A stretch of DNA of 64,000 bases from NCBI GenBank assembly GCA_028721415.1, contig JAQYIU010000099.1:1-64000 (forward strand), written 5' to 3'. Every line of letters starts with the position of its first letter. Position 1 is the stretch's first letter. The notes below the pieces were generated by a model. The model made no database searches. It saw only the letters and a list, made by a program, of their open reading frames with translations, and was not told the DNA's origin. Source of the stretch: Lachnospiraceae bacterium. Lineage in GTDB: Bacteria; Bacillota; Clostridia; Lachnospirales; Lachnospiraceae. This document shows, piece after piece, positions 40,795 to 51,764 of the stretch. Position numbers and translations under genes: made by a program.

Positions 40795-41538
40795 TTAGTA
40801 TGTATCGAGTTTATTTTGAATTTTTTTGAGAATTTTTTTCCATGCATCTTCATGCTTTACGTAATAAAGGGGACACATTTTTCCTGTGACATCGTAATGT
40901 CGGATCACATCTGAAGAATCAAGACCATAGGATTTACAAAGCCATGCTGTAAGCTGTACCAGCGAAGCATACGTTTTTTTATTAAACTTCCCGTCTGCAT
41001 TCTCATGACAACATTCAATGGAAATCGTATCCGAATTCCTGTCATTGGAAGCATAGGAGATTTCCGAGAGGGGAATACACTGAATGATTTCTCCCTCCAA
41101 ACCAATGATAAAATGGCTACTGGCTTTTGTTGTATGGGTATCTTTCAGATTTTCAAAATAATCTCTGTTCTCCTGCGCCGTTGATTTCGGGTTACTGACA
41201 TAATGTACCACAATTCCTTTAACCTTTTTAAGAGCAATTCCACTACGGCTATAGGGATTTATCACAATATAATCCTGCGTAATTTCCGGTCTTCCACATT
41301 CCCCATCCTCTGCCGGCAGAATCTTTTTTCCTTCTGATTCTGTTTCTGATAAATAAGAGAGGTTCGGATTTGGATTCCCCTGACTCATATTCCATACATT
41401 TTTAAAGACTGCCACTGCCAGTGCAAGAAACAATATTGTTCCCAATAATTCCATATTTTTATGAAGCTTATTTTTTGCCATACATTTTGCTTTTCGCTTT
41501 TTCTTCTTTCTGGAAAATAATTTTTTCTTCTGTGCCAA
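40795..41538 (-). CDS. N-acetylmuramoyl-L-alanine amidase (Amidase_2/PGRP fold), single TM
   Basis: KGIVVHYVSNPKSTAQENRDYFENL, SSHFIIGLEGEIIQCIP, HYDVTGKMCP. Confidence 0.88.
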   Translation of the reverse strand: MAQKKKLFSRKKKKRKAKCMAKNKLHKNMELLGTILFLALAVAVFKNVWNMSQGNPNPNLSYLSETESEGKKILPAEDGECGRPEITQDYIVINPYSRSGIALKKVKGIVVHYVSNPKSTAQENRDYFENLKDTHTTKASSHFIIGLEGEIIQCIPLSEISYASNDRNSDTISIECCHENADGKFNKKTYASLVQLTAWLCKSYGLDSSDVIRHYDVTGKMCPLYYVKHEDAWKKILKKIQNKLDTY

Positions 41539-41605
41539 ACCAGCCTTCCCTTCTGAACTAAACTTGATTTTGTGCCTTTTTTCACAGATTATTATATATA
41601 AGAAA

Positions 41606-41690
41606 AGAGCTGCGCAAAAAGAGTTCGTTCAAAACCCATTCTGCAACAGCTCATATAGGATCCTGTGCTTCTTCGCACGTTCAAGACAAC
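41606..41690 (-). other. Structured intergenic element / terminator downstream of guaB
   Basis: GAGCTGTTGCA...TGCGCAGCTC-TTTTCTT plus upstream GTGC-GAAGAA-GCAC hairpin. Confidence 0.55.
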
Positions 41691-41735
41691 ATCAAATCGA
41701 AAAAATTCGAATAATACTGTCTCTTTACTTATCTG

Positions 41736-43208
<1,473 letters not shown>

Positions 43209-43410
43209 TTATATATGTAATTTAGTTTAATTAGTTAACTTTATAGTAAATATTTTATGAAAAAATGAATTACTGTAAGCAGGTTCCTAAAAACCGATGT
43301 TAGTAAGTTATGTTAACAAAGAAATTTAATTTTGTCAACGTAGAAAAAGAACGTTTTTTTGTCTGAAATTTCAGGAATTATTATACAAATTTACTGATGT
43401 ATTTCGCAAC

Positions 43411-43476
43411 AAAAAAGAAGGTCTGCTTCTGTTCTGATATCTTATCCTGTACCAGAACAAACAGACCTTCTTTTAT
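43411..43476 (-). terminator. Terminator downstream of the gltA/nfnB-like gene
   Basis: AAAAGAAGGTCTG...CAGACCTTCTTTT with inner GTTCTG/CAGAAC. Confidence 0.85.
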
Positions 43477-43511
43477 TTATAATTCATCTGTCAGATGAAT
43501 AAACTTTGTAA

Positions 43512-44909
43512 TTATTTTGCAGATAATTTAGCATCAATAGCAGCTGCCGCACGTTTGCCTGCTCCCATGGCAAGGATAACTGTCGCAGCACCTGTTACGG
43601 TATCTCCACCTGCGTAAACATTTTCTTTGGAGGATTCCATTGTCTCTTCATCGACGATGATTCCACCCCATTTTTCACAGTCAAGTCCCGGAGTTGTCTG
43701 ACGAATCAGTGGGTTCGGGCTCTGACCGATGGCGATGACAACAGTCTCCACGTCAAGAACATAGTTGGAGCCTTCGATCGGTTCCGGACGTCTTCTTCCG
43801 GATGCATCCGGTTCTCCTAACTGTTGTTCTATTACTTCCATTCCTTTTACCCAGCCGTTTTCATCTCCGATGATTGCTGCCGGATTATTAAGGAACTTGA
43901 AGATGATTCCTTCTTCTTTTGCATGATGAAGTTCTTCCAGACGAGCCGGGGCTTCTTCTTCACTTCTTCTATATACGATATAAACTTCTTCTGCTCCCAG
44001 ACGTTTTGCTGTTCTTGCTGCATCCATTGCAACATTACCGGCACCAACAACAGCAACTCTCTTGCCAATCTTAACCGGTGTTGGTGTCTCAGGGAATTTA
44101 TAACCTTTCATCAGGTTTACACGGGTAAGGAACTCGTTAGCGGAATATACACCAAGGTAGTTCTCACCAGGAATGTTTAAGAAACGAGGCAGTCCTGCAC
44201 CACTTCCCACGAATACTGCTTCGTATCCGTCTTCCATGAGTTCATCAATGGTTACAGATCTTCCGACAATAACGTTTGTCTCGATCTTAACTCCGAGATC
44301 TTCTACGCTCTTGATTTCTTTTGCTACCAGAGATTTCGGCAGACGGAATTCAGGAATACCGTAGCTTAACACTCCACCGGCTTTATGTAATGCTTCAAAA
44401 ACAGTTACTTCATAACCTTTCTTGATCAGCTCACCCGCACAGGTGATACCGGATGGACCAGAACCAACAACAGCAACTTTCTTACCATTTTTCTCAATAT
44501 TCACTTCTGCCGGTTTCGCGTTAGCCATGTGGTAATCTGCCACAAAACGTTCCATACGTCCAATTCCGACAGGCTCACCCTTGATACCACGAACACATTT
44601 ACCTTCGCACTGGTTCTCCTGTGGACATACACGTCCGCAGATAGCCGGCAGCGCATTCTCACTGGTGATCACTTCGTATGCACCTTCAAAATCTCCTTCT
44701 GCAACTTTTGCAATGAATTCAGGAATCGGTACATTAACAGGACATCCATTTACACATGGTTTATTCTTACAATTTAAACAACGAGTAGCTTCTTCCATAG
44801 CCATCTCTGCTGTATAGCCCAATGCTACCTCATCAAAGTTTTTATTTCTAACGTTTGGATCCTGTTCCGGCATCGGAACTTTAGTCAGACTCATATTTTT
44901 CTTTGCCAT
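43512..44909 (-). CDS. gltA: NADPH-dependent glutamate synthase small-subunit-like protein; likely NfnB
   Basis: CLNCKNKPCVNGCPVNVPIPEFI Fe-S motif; two Rossmann motifs KVAVVGSGPSGITCA, RVAVVGAGNVAMDAA; start ATG 44907-44909. Confidence 0.9.
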   Translation of the reverse strand: MAKKNMSLTKVPMPEQDPNVRNKNFDEVALGYTAEMAMEEATRCLNCKNKPCVNGCPVNVPIPEFIAKVAEGDFEGAYEVITSENALPAICGRVCPQENQCEGKCVRGIKGEPVGIGRMERFVADYHMANAKPAEVNIEKNGKKVAVVGSGPSGITCAGELIKKGYEVTVFEALHKAGGVLSYGIPEFRLPKSLVAKEIKSVEDLGVKIETNVIVGRSVTIDELMEDGYEAVFVGSGAGLPRFLNIPGENYLGVYSANEFLTRVNLMKGYKFPETPTPVKIGKRVAVVGAGNVAMDAARTAKRLGAEEVYIVYRRSEEEAPARLEELHHAKEEGIIFKFLNNPAAIIGDENGWVKGMEVIEQQLGEPDASGRRRPEPIEGSNYVLDVETVVIAIGQSPNPLIRQTTPGLDCEKWGGIIVDEETMESSKENVYAGGDTVTGAATVILAMGAGKRAAAAIDAKLSAK

Positions 44910-44910
44910 C

Positions 44911-45750
44911 TTAGTTTGCTCCCCTTCCAATCTTGCATTCATGTTCTTCTTCTTTGAAGAAGCCCTGTCTCTTCATACATTCATCAAAATCGACTTTAAA
45001 TCCATCAAAGTCAGGACCATCGACGCAGGCGAACTTAGTCTCGCCGCCAACGGTAACACGGCAGCCGCCGCACATACCAGTACCATCGATCATGATCGGG
45101 TTCAGGGAAACCATGGTATGAAGTCCGATTGGCTGAGTAACTTTTACAACATTCTTCATCATGATGAGCGGTCCGATAGCAATACATTCATCATAAACTT
45201 CGCCTTTATCCAGAAGATCCTGAAGAACTGTTGTTACGAATCCCTTCGTTCCAAGGCTTCCATCATCTGTTGCAATGTATACATTATCACAGAACTCTTC
45301 AAATTTTTCTGCAAGAAGTACATATTCTGCACTCTTTCCGCCAATAATTACATCTACTTTTGTTCCAAGCTGTGCAAGTTTACGAAGCTGAGGATACAAT
45401 GGAGCAGCACCAACACCACCGGCAACACCAATCACTTTATTCTCTTTCTTTTCTAAAACTGCAGGCACACCAAGAGGTCCTACAAAATCTGCAACATAGT
45501 CGCCTTCCTGTTTTTTGCTGAGCAACTCTGTTGAATATCCAACTACCTGATAAATGATAGTAACAGTTTCTTTTTCACGATCATAATCAGCGATTGTTAA
45601 AGGTACACGTTCTCCGTCTTCATCCACACGGATGATGATAAACTGACCAGGTTCACATTTTCTTGCCACAAATGGAGCATGGATCTCCATCAGTTCAACC
45701 GCATTATTCAATACTTCTTTTTTTACAATCTTGTACATGCGTTCTTCCAC
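44911..45750 (-). CDS. Sulfide/dihydroorotate dehydrogenase-like FAD/NAD-binding protein; likely NfnA
   Basis: GQFIIIRVDEDGERVPLTIADYD; GVAGGVGAAPLYPQLRKL; DGTGMCGGCRVTVGGETKFACVDGPDFDG [2Fe-2S]. Confidence 0.92.
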   Translation of the reverse strand: MEERMYKIVKKEVLNNAVELMEIHAPFVARKCEPGQFIIIRVDEDGERVPLTIADYDREKETVTIIYQVVGYSTELLSKKQEGDYVADFVGPLGVPAVLEKKENKVIGVAGGVGAAPLYPQLRKLAQLGTKVDVIIGGKSAEYVLLAEKFEEFCDNVYIATDDGSLGTKGFVTTVLQDLLDKGEVYDECIAIGPLIMMKNVVKVTQPIGLHTMVSLNPIMIDGTGMCGGCRVTVGGETKFACVDGPDFDGFKVDFDECMKRQGFFKEEEHECKIGRGAN

Positions 45751-45929
45751 CTCACTTAAAATATCATAAAAAAAGACAAAAAAATTGCCTTTTTTTATGC
45801 AATAATATTATTACATGAACCACAGAAAAATACAAGATAAACTGGTGATATCAAACTATTTTCATGTATTTTTCTGAGAACATGATTAATATTCAACGTT
45901 TTTTTGTCTGATAAATAACAATGATTTGT

Positions 45930-47597
45930 CTATTTTTTCGGTTTATATGAACTTTTTAATGAGACAATACGATTGAATACCAGATGATCTTCTGTACTAT
46001 CTTTTGCATCGCAGCAGAAATATCCATTTCTTACAAACTGGAAGCTGTCATAAGCCACGCTGTCTTTTAATGCAGACTCCAATTTACAATGCGGTAATAC
46101 TGTCAGAGAATTTGGATTCAGATTCAGACTTCCATCTTCATTGTAAACACCTTTTTCTTCATCAACAATATTTTCATAAAGACGAACTTCTGCATCCACA
46201 CACTCAGAAGCGCATACCCAGTGGATTGTTCCTTTTACTTTTCTTCCGGTAAATCCGCTGCCACTCTTAGTCTCCGGATCATAGGTACAATAAATCTCTG
46301 TCACATTACCATTCTCATCCGTCTTGTAATCTGTGCAGGTTACGAAATAAGCATTCATCAAACGGACTTCATTGCCCGGATAGAGGCGGAAATATTTCTT
46401 CGGCGGATCAATCATAAAGTCTTCTCTCTCAATATAGAGTTCTCTGCCAAAAGCAACCTGACGAACACCCAATTCTTCGTTCTCTTTATTATTCTCAACA
46501 TCAAGATACTCAATCTGTCCTTCCGGATAATTGGTAATGATCACTTTCACCGGATCAAGAACCGCCATCATTCTGGATTTCTTCAATTTCAGATCATCAC
46601 GGATACAGAACTCGAGCATTGCGTAATCGACAGAGCTCTGTGCTTTGGAAACACCAGCCAATTCAATAAAATTACGAATCGACTCCGGAGTAAATCCTCT
46701 TCTACGAAGAGCAGCAATGGAAACAAGACGAGGATCGTCCCATCCATCTACAATTCCTTCTTCCACCAGCTTCTTGATATAACGCTTTCCTGTAATCACA
46801 TTGGTCAGATACATTTTTGCAAACTCAATCTGACGTGGAGGATTTTCAAATCCCACTTCTCTTACCACCCAATCATAAAGAGGTCTGTGATCTTCAAACT
46901 CTAATGTACAGATGGAATGTGTCACTCCCTCAATGGCATCTTCGATCGGATGTGCAAAATCATACATCGGATAAATACACCATTTATCTCCTGTATTATG
47001 ATGAGTCATATGAGCCACACGATAAATAACCGGATCTCTCATGTTCATGTTACCGGAAGCCATATCAATCTTCGCACGAAGAACCTTCTCTCCGTCTTTG
47101 AATTCTCCGTTTTTCATTCTTTCAAAAAGATCAAGATTCTCCTCTACGGAACGGTTGCGGTATGGACTTTCTTTGCCCGGTTCCTTTAAAGTTCCACGAT
47201 ATTCACGAATCTCTTCCGCGGAAAGATCACAGACGTATGCTTTTCCTTTTTTAATCAGGGTGACCGCTGCATCGTACATCTGGTCAAAATAGTCTGAGGC
47301 AAAAAACAGACGATCTTCATAATCAGCACCAAGCCAGTTGACATCAGCCTTGATGGATTCCACAAATTCCATCTTTTCTTTGGTCGGATTTGTGTCATCA
47401 AATCTGAGATTAAATTTACCATTATATTTCTGAGCCAATCCTGAGTTTAATAAAATTGACTTTGCATGTCCAATATGAAGATATCCATTCGGTTCCGGAG
47501 GGAAACGAGTCATTACATGATCATATACTCCATCTGCCAGATCTTTTTCAATTGCCATTTCAATAAAATTTTTCGATACTTTTTCCTTTTCTTCCAT
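45930..47597 (-). CDS. glnS: Glutaminyl-tRNA synthetase
   Basis: [32 protein letters not shown]; start [11 protein letters not shown] at 47597. Confidence 0.97.
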   Translation of the reverse strand: MEEKEKVSKNFIEMAIEKDLADGVYDHVMTRFPPEPNGYLHIGHAKSILLNSGLAQKYNGKFNLRFDDTNPTKEKMEFVESIKADVNWLGADYEDRLFFASDYFDQMYDAAVTLIKKGKAYVCDLSAEEIREYRGTLKEPGKESPYRNRSVEENLDLFERMKNGEFKDGEKVLRAKIDMASGNMNMRDPVIYRVAHMTHHNTGDKWCIYPMYDFAHPIEDAIEGVTHSICTLEFEDHRPLYDWVVREVGFENPPRQIEFAKMYLTNVITGKRYIKKLVEEGIVDGWDDPRLVSIAALRRRGFTPESIRNFIELAGVSKAQSSVDYAMLEFCIRDDLKLKKSRMMAVLDPVKVIITNYPEGQIEYLDVENNKENEELGVRQVAFGRELYIEREDFMIDPPKKYFRLYPGNEVRLMNAYFVTCTDYKTDENGNVTEIYCTYDPETKSGSGFTGRKVKGTIHWVCASECVDAEVRLYENIVDEEKGVYNEDGSLNLNPNSLTVLPHCKLESALKDSVAYDSFQFVRNGYFCCDAKDSTEDHLVFNRIVSLKSSYKPKK

Positions 47598-47715
47598 TAT
47601 AGTCCTCCTAATCAGATGCAGGAATAAAACCTGCCACTTGCGTTCTATCATAGCATAATTACAAAAACGGCACAATAGATATTTTTACAGAACCGGAAAG
47701 CTGCAAAATAATCCA

Positions 47716-47747
47716 CAAAAAAAGTGCTTCCCGATTGAGAAACACTT
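47716..47747 (-). terminator. Terminator downstream of cell wall hydrolase
   Basis: AAGTGTTTC...GGAAGCACTT-TTTTT on minus strand. Confidence 0.8.
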
Positions 47748-47758
47748 CCTGAACTGAA

Positions 47759-48415
47759 CTAATTCAATTTATCTTCATTTTTATAAAAATAAATATTGTC
47801 TCCAATTTGTCCGTAACACTCATAGCCCTCTAAATAATGATAATCTGACGAACGAAAATATAAGATATAAGAAGGAAGATTCCTTTTTCCTTTATTTAAC
47901 GCATCATCCACCGCAGCAATACATTCATTCGAAGGCTGTCGATCTCGATAGGGATACGTGTCGGTCTCTTTATCATAATATGCAGTAAACTGGGATTCCT
48001 CGGTCACCACCGAAATCAGATCATCCGGATAGCGATCAGACTCCAATCGATTCATCATGCAGCTGATTACTGCCAAAGAACCCTCATATCCCGTATCGCA
48101 TTCCATGGAAACAACCTGATATAACATATTTCTTTCAGCATCTGATAAGTGATCATAACAAATCAGATTATCAATGGTCTTATTTTTTGCAGTTGTTCCA
48201 GCACTTCCTTTATTTCTGTTACTATGAGAATCAATTTCTGTTACAGATTCTTTTTTTACGAACGGAATTGAAATTCCAACCGAAACCCAGTTGTCAGATA
48301 TAAATGGGAAAATTACGGACGTTCCATTCACTGTACCACAGAAAATCAGCCAGCCAAATATAATAAAGATAAAACTGATGCCGATTCTTCTTCTTTGTTT
48401 TCTTCTCAAGTTCAT
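47759..48415 (-). CDS. SleB-like cell wall hydrolase (Hydrolase_2), membrane anchored
   Basis: LSDAERNMLYQVVSMECDTGYEGSLAVISCMMNRLES...QFTAYY. Confidence 0.85.
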   Translation of the reverse strand: MNLRRKQRRRIGISFIFIIFGWLIFCGTVNGTSVIFPFISDNWVSVGISIPFVKKESVTEIDSHSNRNKGSAGTTAKNKTIDNLICYDHLSDAERNMLYQVVSMECDTGYEGSLAVISCMMNRLESDRYPDDLISVVTEESQFTAYYDKETDTYPYRDRQPSNECIAAVDDALNKGKRNLPSYILYFRSSDYHYLEGYECYGQIGDNIYFYKNEDKLN

Positions 48416-48513
48416 ACACCTCTCCCTTTTTAGATCAAGTTGGTTTGGGTTTTATAAAGTATATGAACTTTTGTAACAAATTATTAATAATATTTTATAT
48501 TCTGTAAAAAATA

Positions 48514-49320
48514 TTATTTATTAACAAGGATGTATCCGCCACATGAATCAACAGAATTAAAATAGAGACTCTTTGAAGACTTTTTACATGGAATCATATA
48601 ATGAACGAGGTCTTCCATTTTTGCAAACTTCACTCGCTGCTTTTGTTTTGACCACTTACGATTTGCCGAATCAGCTATGATCACTTTTCCGGTATCTGTC
48701 ATCCCCAACAAAGCCATCGTATGTTTTGAAGTCGCCCACCGATTATTATAGGCAGAAGAAAACTTTCCATTTGTCTGTCTGTGGTTATTTACCTCGATGA
48801 TAACAGCATTTCCGGTTTTCAAATGCTGTTTAATTTCTTTTATTGCCTTTTTGTCACTAAAAAACCGAACATAAGTACTTGGTATCTTACAGTATGATAA
48901 AATTTTTGTAATACCATACAGAGAAACTGGTCTTTGAGCCGCCAGAGATTTTTTGTAATTTGCATTCCAGGCCTTCGTTCCAAATACTTTTTTCTCCAAT
49001 TTTCTGCTCACCATAGAAGGAGTCCAGCTTTTATATTTTGTTTTGTATCCCGACAACACACATGTCAATGCGCTTACTGCACACCCATGCTGGGCAATAA
49101 AACTTTTCTTACTAAGCTTCGTTGACTCCTGTGAAAAAATATTATAATCTCTTGTTCCTTTTGCACTGTTTACCGTTACTGTATATCGGTCTGTAAACGT
49201 ACTTTTAGATAAGGTACTGGTCTTAGTGGTTACTGAACTTGCCGCAAATGTTTCAAGTGGAATACATGCCGCAAATACCATCATCGCAAACATAAGGATT
49301 ATTGTTCTTATTCTGTTCAT
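48514..49320 (-). CDS. Secreted C39-like cysteine peptidase domain protein
   Basis: Signal peptide; AQHGCAVSALTCVLSGYKTKYKSWTPSMV; SKHTMALLGMTDTGKVIIADSAN. Confidence 0.75.
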   Translation of the reverse strand: MNRIRTIILMFAMMVFAACIPLETFAASSVTTKTSTLSKSTFTDRYTVTVNSAKGTRDYNIFSQESTKLSKKSFIAQHGCAVSALTCVLSGYKTKYKSWTPSMVSRKLEKKVFGTKAWNANYKKSLAAQRPVSLYGITKILSYCKIPSTYVRFFSDKKAIKEIKQHLKTGNAVIIEVNNHRQTNGKFSSAYNNRWATSKHTMALLGMTDTGKVIIADSANRKWSKQKQRVKFAKMEDLVHYMIPCKKSSKSLYFNSVDSCGGYILVNK

Positions 49321-49583
49321 TTCAGTATCTTCTCCTTTTCTTTGACATTATTCTTTCGTTTTCAACCTTTCATGCAGAGATTCCTCTCTAAACATACGAT
49401 TTATGATTATAACATGAACATATCATTATTTCAATGATTCTCCTCTGGAATCATTTACCTGTTTTTTCCTTCCTTCTTTATAAATTGTATTAATTTTTCT
49501 CATTTTTTGAAATTTACAAAAAATTTAGTTGACAACTTCGAAACAACATGATAGAATCTTCGATGTTAAGACATTTTCTTAAT

Positions 49584-49656
49584 GCTGCTGTAGCTCAGTC
49601 GGTAGAGCGTCGCCTTGGTAAGGCGGAGGTCTCGAGTTCAAGTCTCGTCAGCAGCT
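49584..49656 (+). tRNA. tRNA-Thr(GGT)
   Basis: GCTGCTG acceptor paired with CAGCAGC; anticodon loop TTGGTAA; TTCAAGT T-loop. Confidence 0.97.
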
Positions 49657-49672
49657 TTTTTTATACCTAAAA

Positions 49673-49726
49673 AAAGAAACCGGTTGTAGCTACTTTATCA
49701 TCATGTAACTGCAATCGGTTTCTTTT
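49673..49726. terminator. Bidirectional terminator between tRNA-Thr and XRE gene
   Basis: AAAGAAACCGGTTG...CAATCGGTTTCTTT flanked by A/T runs. Confidence 0.85.
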
Positions 49727-49729
49727 CTT

Positions 49730-49939
49730 TTAATGTGCTTCCTTTTTTCTCGCGTAATCTTCAATCATAGTGACAATTCTTTTTTCAATAAATTCCACTT
49801 TATTCCCACGCCCTTCTTCCCAATCTGCTATGGTTTTAACCGGAAACTGAACCAGTTTCGCCACTTCTTCTCTGGTCAATCCGGCATGTTCCCGCGCTTC
49901 TTTCATACTCATGAAATCACCCCCTGTTATGTCGTGCAT
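49730..49939 (-). CDS. Small XRE-family helix-turn-helix protein
   Basis: MSMKEAREHAGLTREEVAKLVQFPVKTIADWEEGRG. Confidence 0.85.
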   Translation of the reverse strand: MHDITGGDFMSMKEAREHAGLTREEVAKLVQFPVKTIADWEEGRGNKVEFIEKRIVTMIEDYARKKEAH

Positions 49940-49954
49940 TTAAATTAAGACGCA

Positions 49955-50458
49955 TCATCCCAGTGTATGAAGAGCATCCAGCAATAAGGACAACGTTTCT
50001 TCAATGCCTTTTTCATTTTCTTCTATAATAATGTCTGCATATTTTTCATATAAAACCCGGCGTTCTTCAAAAATATCTTTTAATGTCTGCCCTTTTTTCA
50101 AAACAACACCCCTTCCTTTTAGATCTCCCAATCTTTTGTTCAAGGTATCAAAAGAACATTTTAAATAGACAATCGTTCCGATTTCTTTTAAATGTGCCAT
50201 GGCTTCTGCTCCATAGACCGCACTGCCTCCAGTTGCGATGACAGAATCCGACACATCAATGGACGCATTTACCTGATTTTCGATGGAGAGAAACCCTTCT
50301 ACTCCCTCACTGGAAATAATGTCTTTCAATAATCTACTTTCCTGTTTCTGTATCAGCAAATCTGAATCCACAAACTGGTATCCGATCTCTTTCGCAAGAA
50401 TGACACCAATCGTACTTTTTCCCACTCCAGGCATTCCAATCAAAACAATATTTTTCAT
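49955..50458 (-). CDS. aroK: Shikimate kinase
   Basis: NIVLIGMPGVGKSTIGVILAKEIGYQFVDSD; VIATGGSAVY. Confidence 0.93.
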   Translation of the reverse strand: MKNIVLIGMPGVGKSTIGVILAKEIGYQFVDSDLLIQKQESRLLKDIISSEGVEGFLSIENQVNASIDVSDSVIATGGSAVYGAEAMAHLKEIGTIVYLKCSFDTLNKRLGDLKGRGVVLKKGQTLKDIFEERRVLYEKYADIIIEENEKGIEETLSLLLDALHTLG

Positions 50459-50509
50459 CTTTTTTCCTTTCTCTTTATCTTCTGCTGTTGTTCCTATACC
50501 CTGGGAGCA

Positions 50510-51634
50510 TCACGGTTTGCAGACTCCGCAAGGAATATATCCCCGTTTTTCCAGCTGACTTTTTGTTTCAGAAGTATTTTTTCTATTTTCACTTTTCATT
50601 TCATCTACATGTTTACAGGATGGACGATGAAACTTCCCGGTATTTGTGTTAATCACATATCGAACACCCGAAGTATTATTCTTCGAAGCCCCCTTTGGTT
50701 CTCCTGCTTTCCAGCTCTCATCCGGTGACATATTAAAGGAAATGGACAAACCATCGGATAAGGCAACAATAGTTCCCTGTTCGTCTGTACGAAATACCTG
50801 AATTCCTCTTTTTCTGAATTCATTCAGTGTCTGTGCACTCGGATGTCCATATTCATTATCTTCTCCACAACTTATAACACTATATTTCGGATTAACGACA
50901 TCCAGAAACACTTCACTGGATCCGGTTTTACTTCCGTGATGAGCTGCTTTATATACATCTGCTGAAAGGTCAATCCCATTGGCCATCATATCTTTTTCCG
51001 CCACTGCTTCGGCATCACCTGTAAACAGAAATCGATTCTTTCCAAATGTTAACAAAATACCAACAGACCAGTTATTTGTATCATCACCATAGTCTCTGTT
51101 TGGAGCAACGATTGTGAAATCCGCTTCTCCAAGAGAGTATGTATCTCCTGGCTCAGGATCCGTTACAGAAAGATTATTCTTCTTCACTGCCTTAATCACA
51201 TCTTCGTAAGTTCTGGTATCGGAAGTAATCTCCGGCATGATCACTGTTTTGCATGAATAATTATCAATGACAACATCAAGGCCTCCCACATGATCTGAAT
51301 CCGGATGCGTTCCAATCACATACTCAAGTTCTGTTATCTTCTGACTCTTTAGATACTCCGTCACCACTTCTCCCTGATTATTCTCTCCGGCATCAATAAG
51401 CATGGCATGATTTCCTTCTTTTATTAATGTGGCATCTCCCTGCCCAACATCAATAAAATGAACTTCCAATTCTCCCTCTTTCACGGAATCATTCGCTGCA
51501 CTTTTCTCTGTTGACGAGAAAATCGTTGTTAATCCTGACAATGTATCGTCAGAACATCCGACACATAACAGGCAGCTAAGTAGGATATAAGCGAACAGAA
51601 TAACCTTTAAAATAATATGTTTCTGTCTTCCCAT
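50510..51634 (-). CDS. ComEC/Rec2-like MBL-fold lipoprotein with C-terminal Cys-rich domain
   Basis: Lipobox LLCVGCSD; HFIDVGQGDATLI; THPDSDHVGG; FHRPSCKHVDEM...GYIPCGVCKP. Confidence 0.9.
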   Translation of the reverse strand: MGRQKHIILKVILFAYILLSCLLCVGCSDDTLSGLTTIFSSTEKSAANDSVKEGELEVHFIDVGQGDATLIKEGNHAMLIDAGENNQGEVVTEYLKSQKITELEYVIGTHPDSDHVGGLDVVIDNYSCKTVIMPEITSDTRTYEDVIKAVKKNNLSVTDPEPGDTYSLGEADFTIVAPNRDYGDDTNNWSVGILLTFGKNRFLFTGDAEAVAEKDMMANGIDLSADVYKAAHHGSKTGSSEVFLDVVNPKYSVISCGEDNEYGHPSAQTLNEFRKRGIQVFRTDEQGTIVALSDGLSISFNMSPDESWKAGEPKGASKNNTSGVRYVINTNTGKFHRPSCKHVDEMKSENRKNTSETKSQLEKRGYIPCGVCKP

Positions 51635-51764
51635 GATGTCACCTCTTCTTAAAAATATGTGTTTAAGTATATCATAAATTTACCCCTAATTACCATATAA
51701 AAATAGTTGTTTTCCACAAAAAAATACGTTATCATATAATATAATTGTGAAAGGAACAAAAGCT

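Noticed and set aside
40690-40795. T-box or leucine leader-peptide attenuator upstream of leuB
   Set aside because: No T-box core, no Leu-rich leader ORF, no terminator/antiterminator pair visible.
46221-46904. 227-aa plus-strand ORF antisense to glnS
   Set aside because: Fully overlaps a confident GlnRS gene; composition typical of a complementary-strand frame; no RBS/promoter support.
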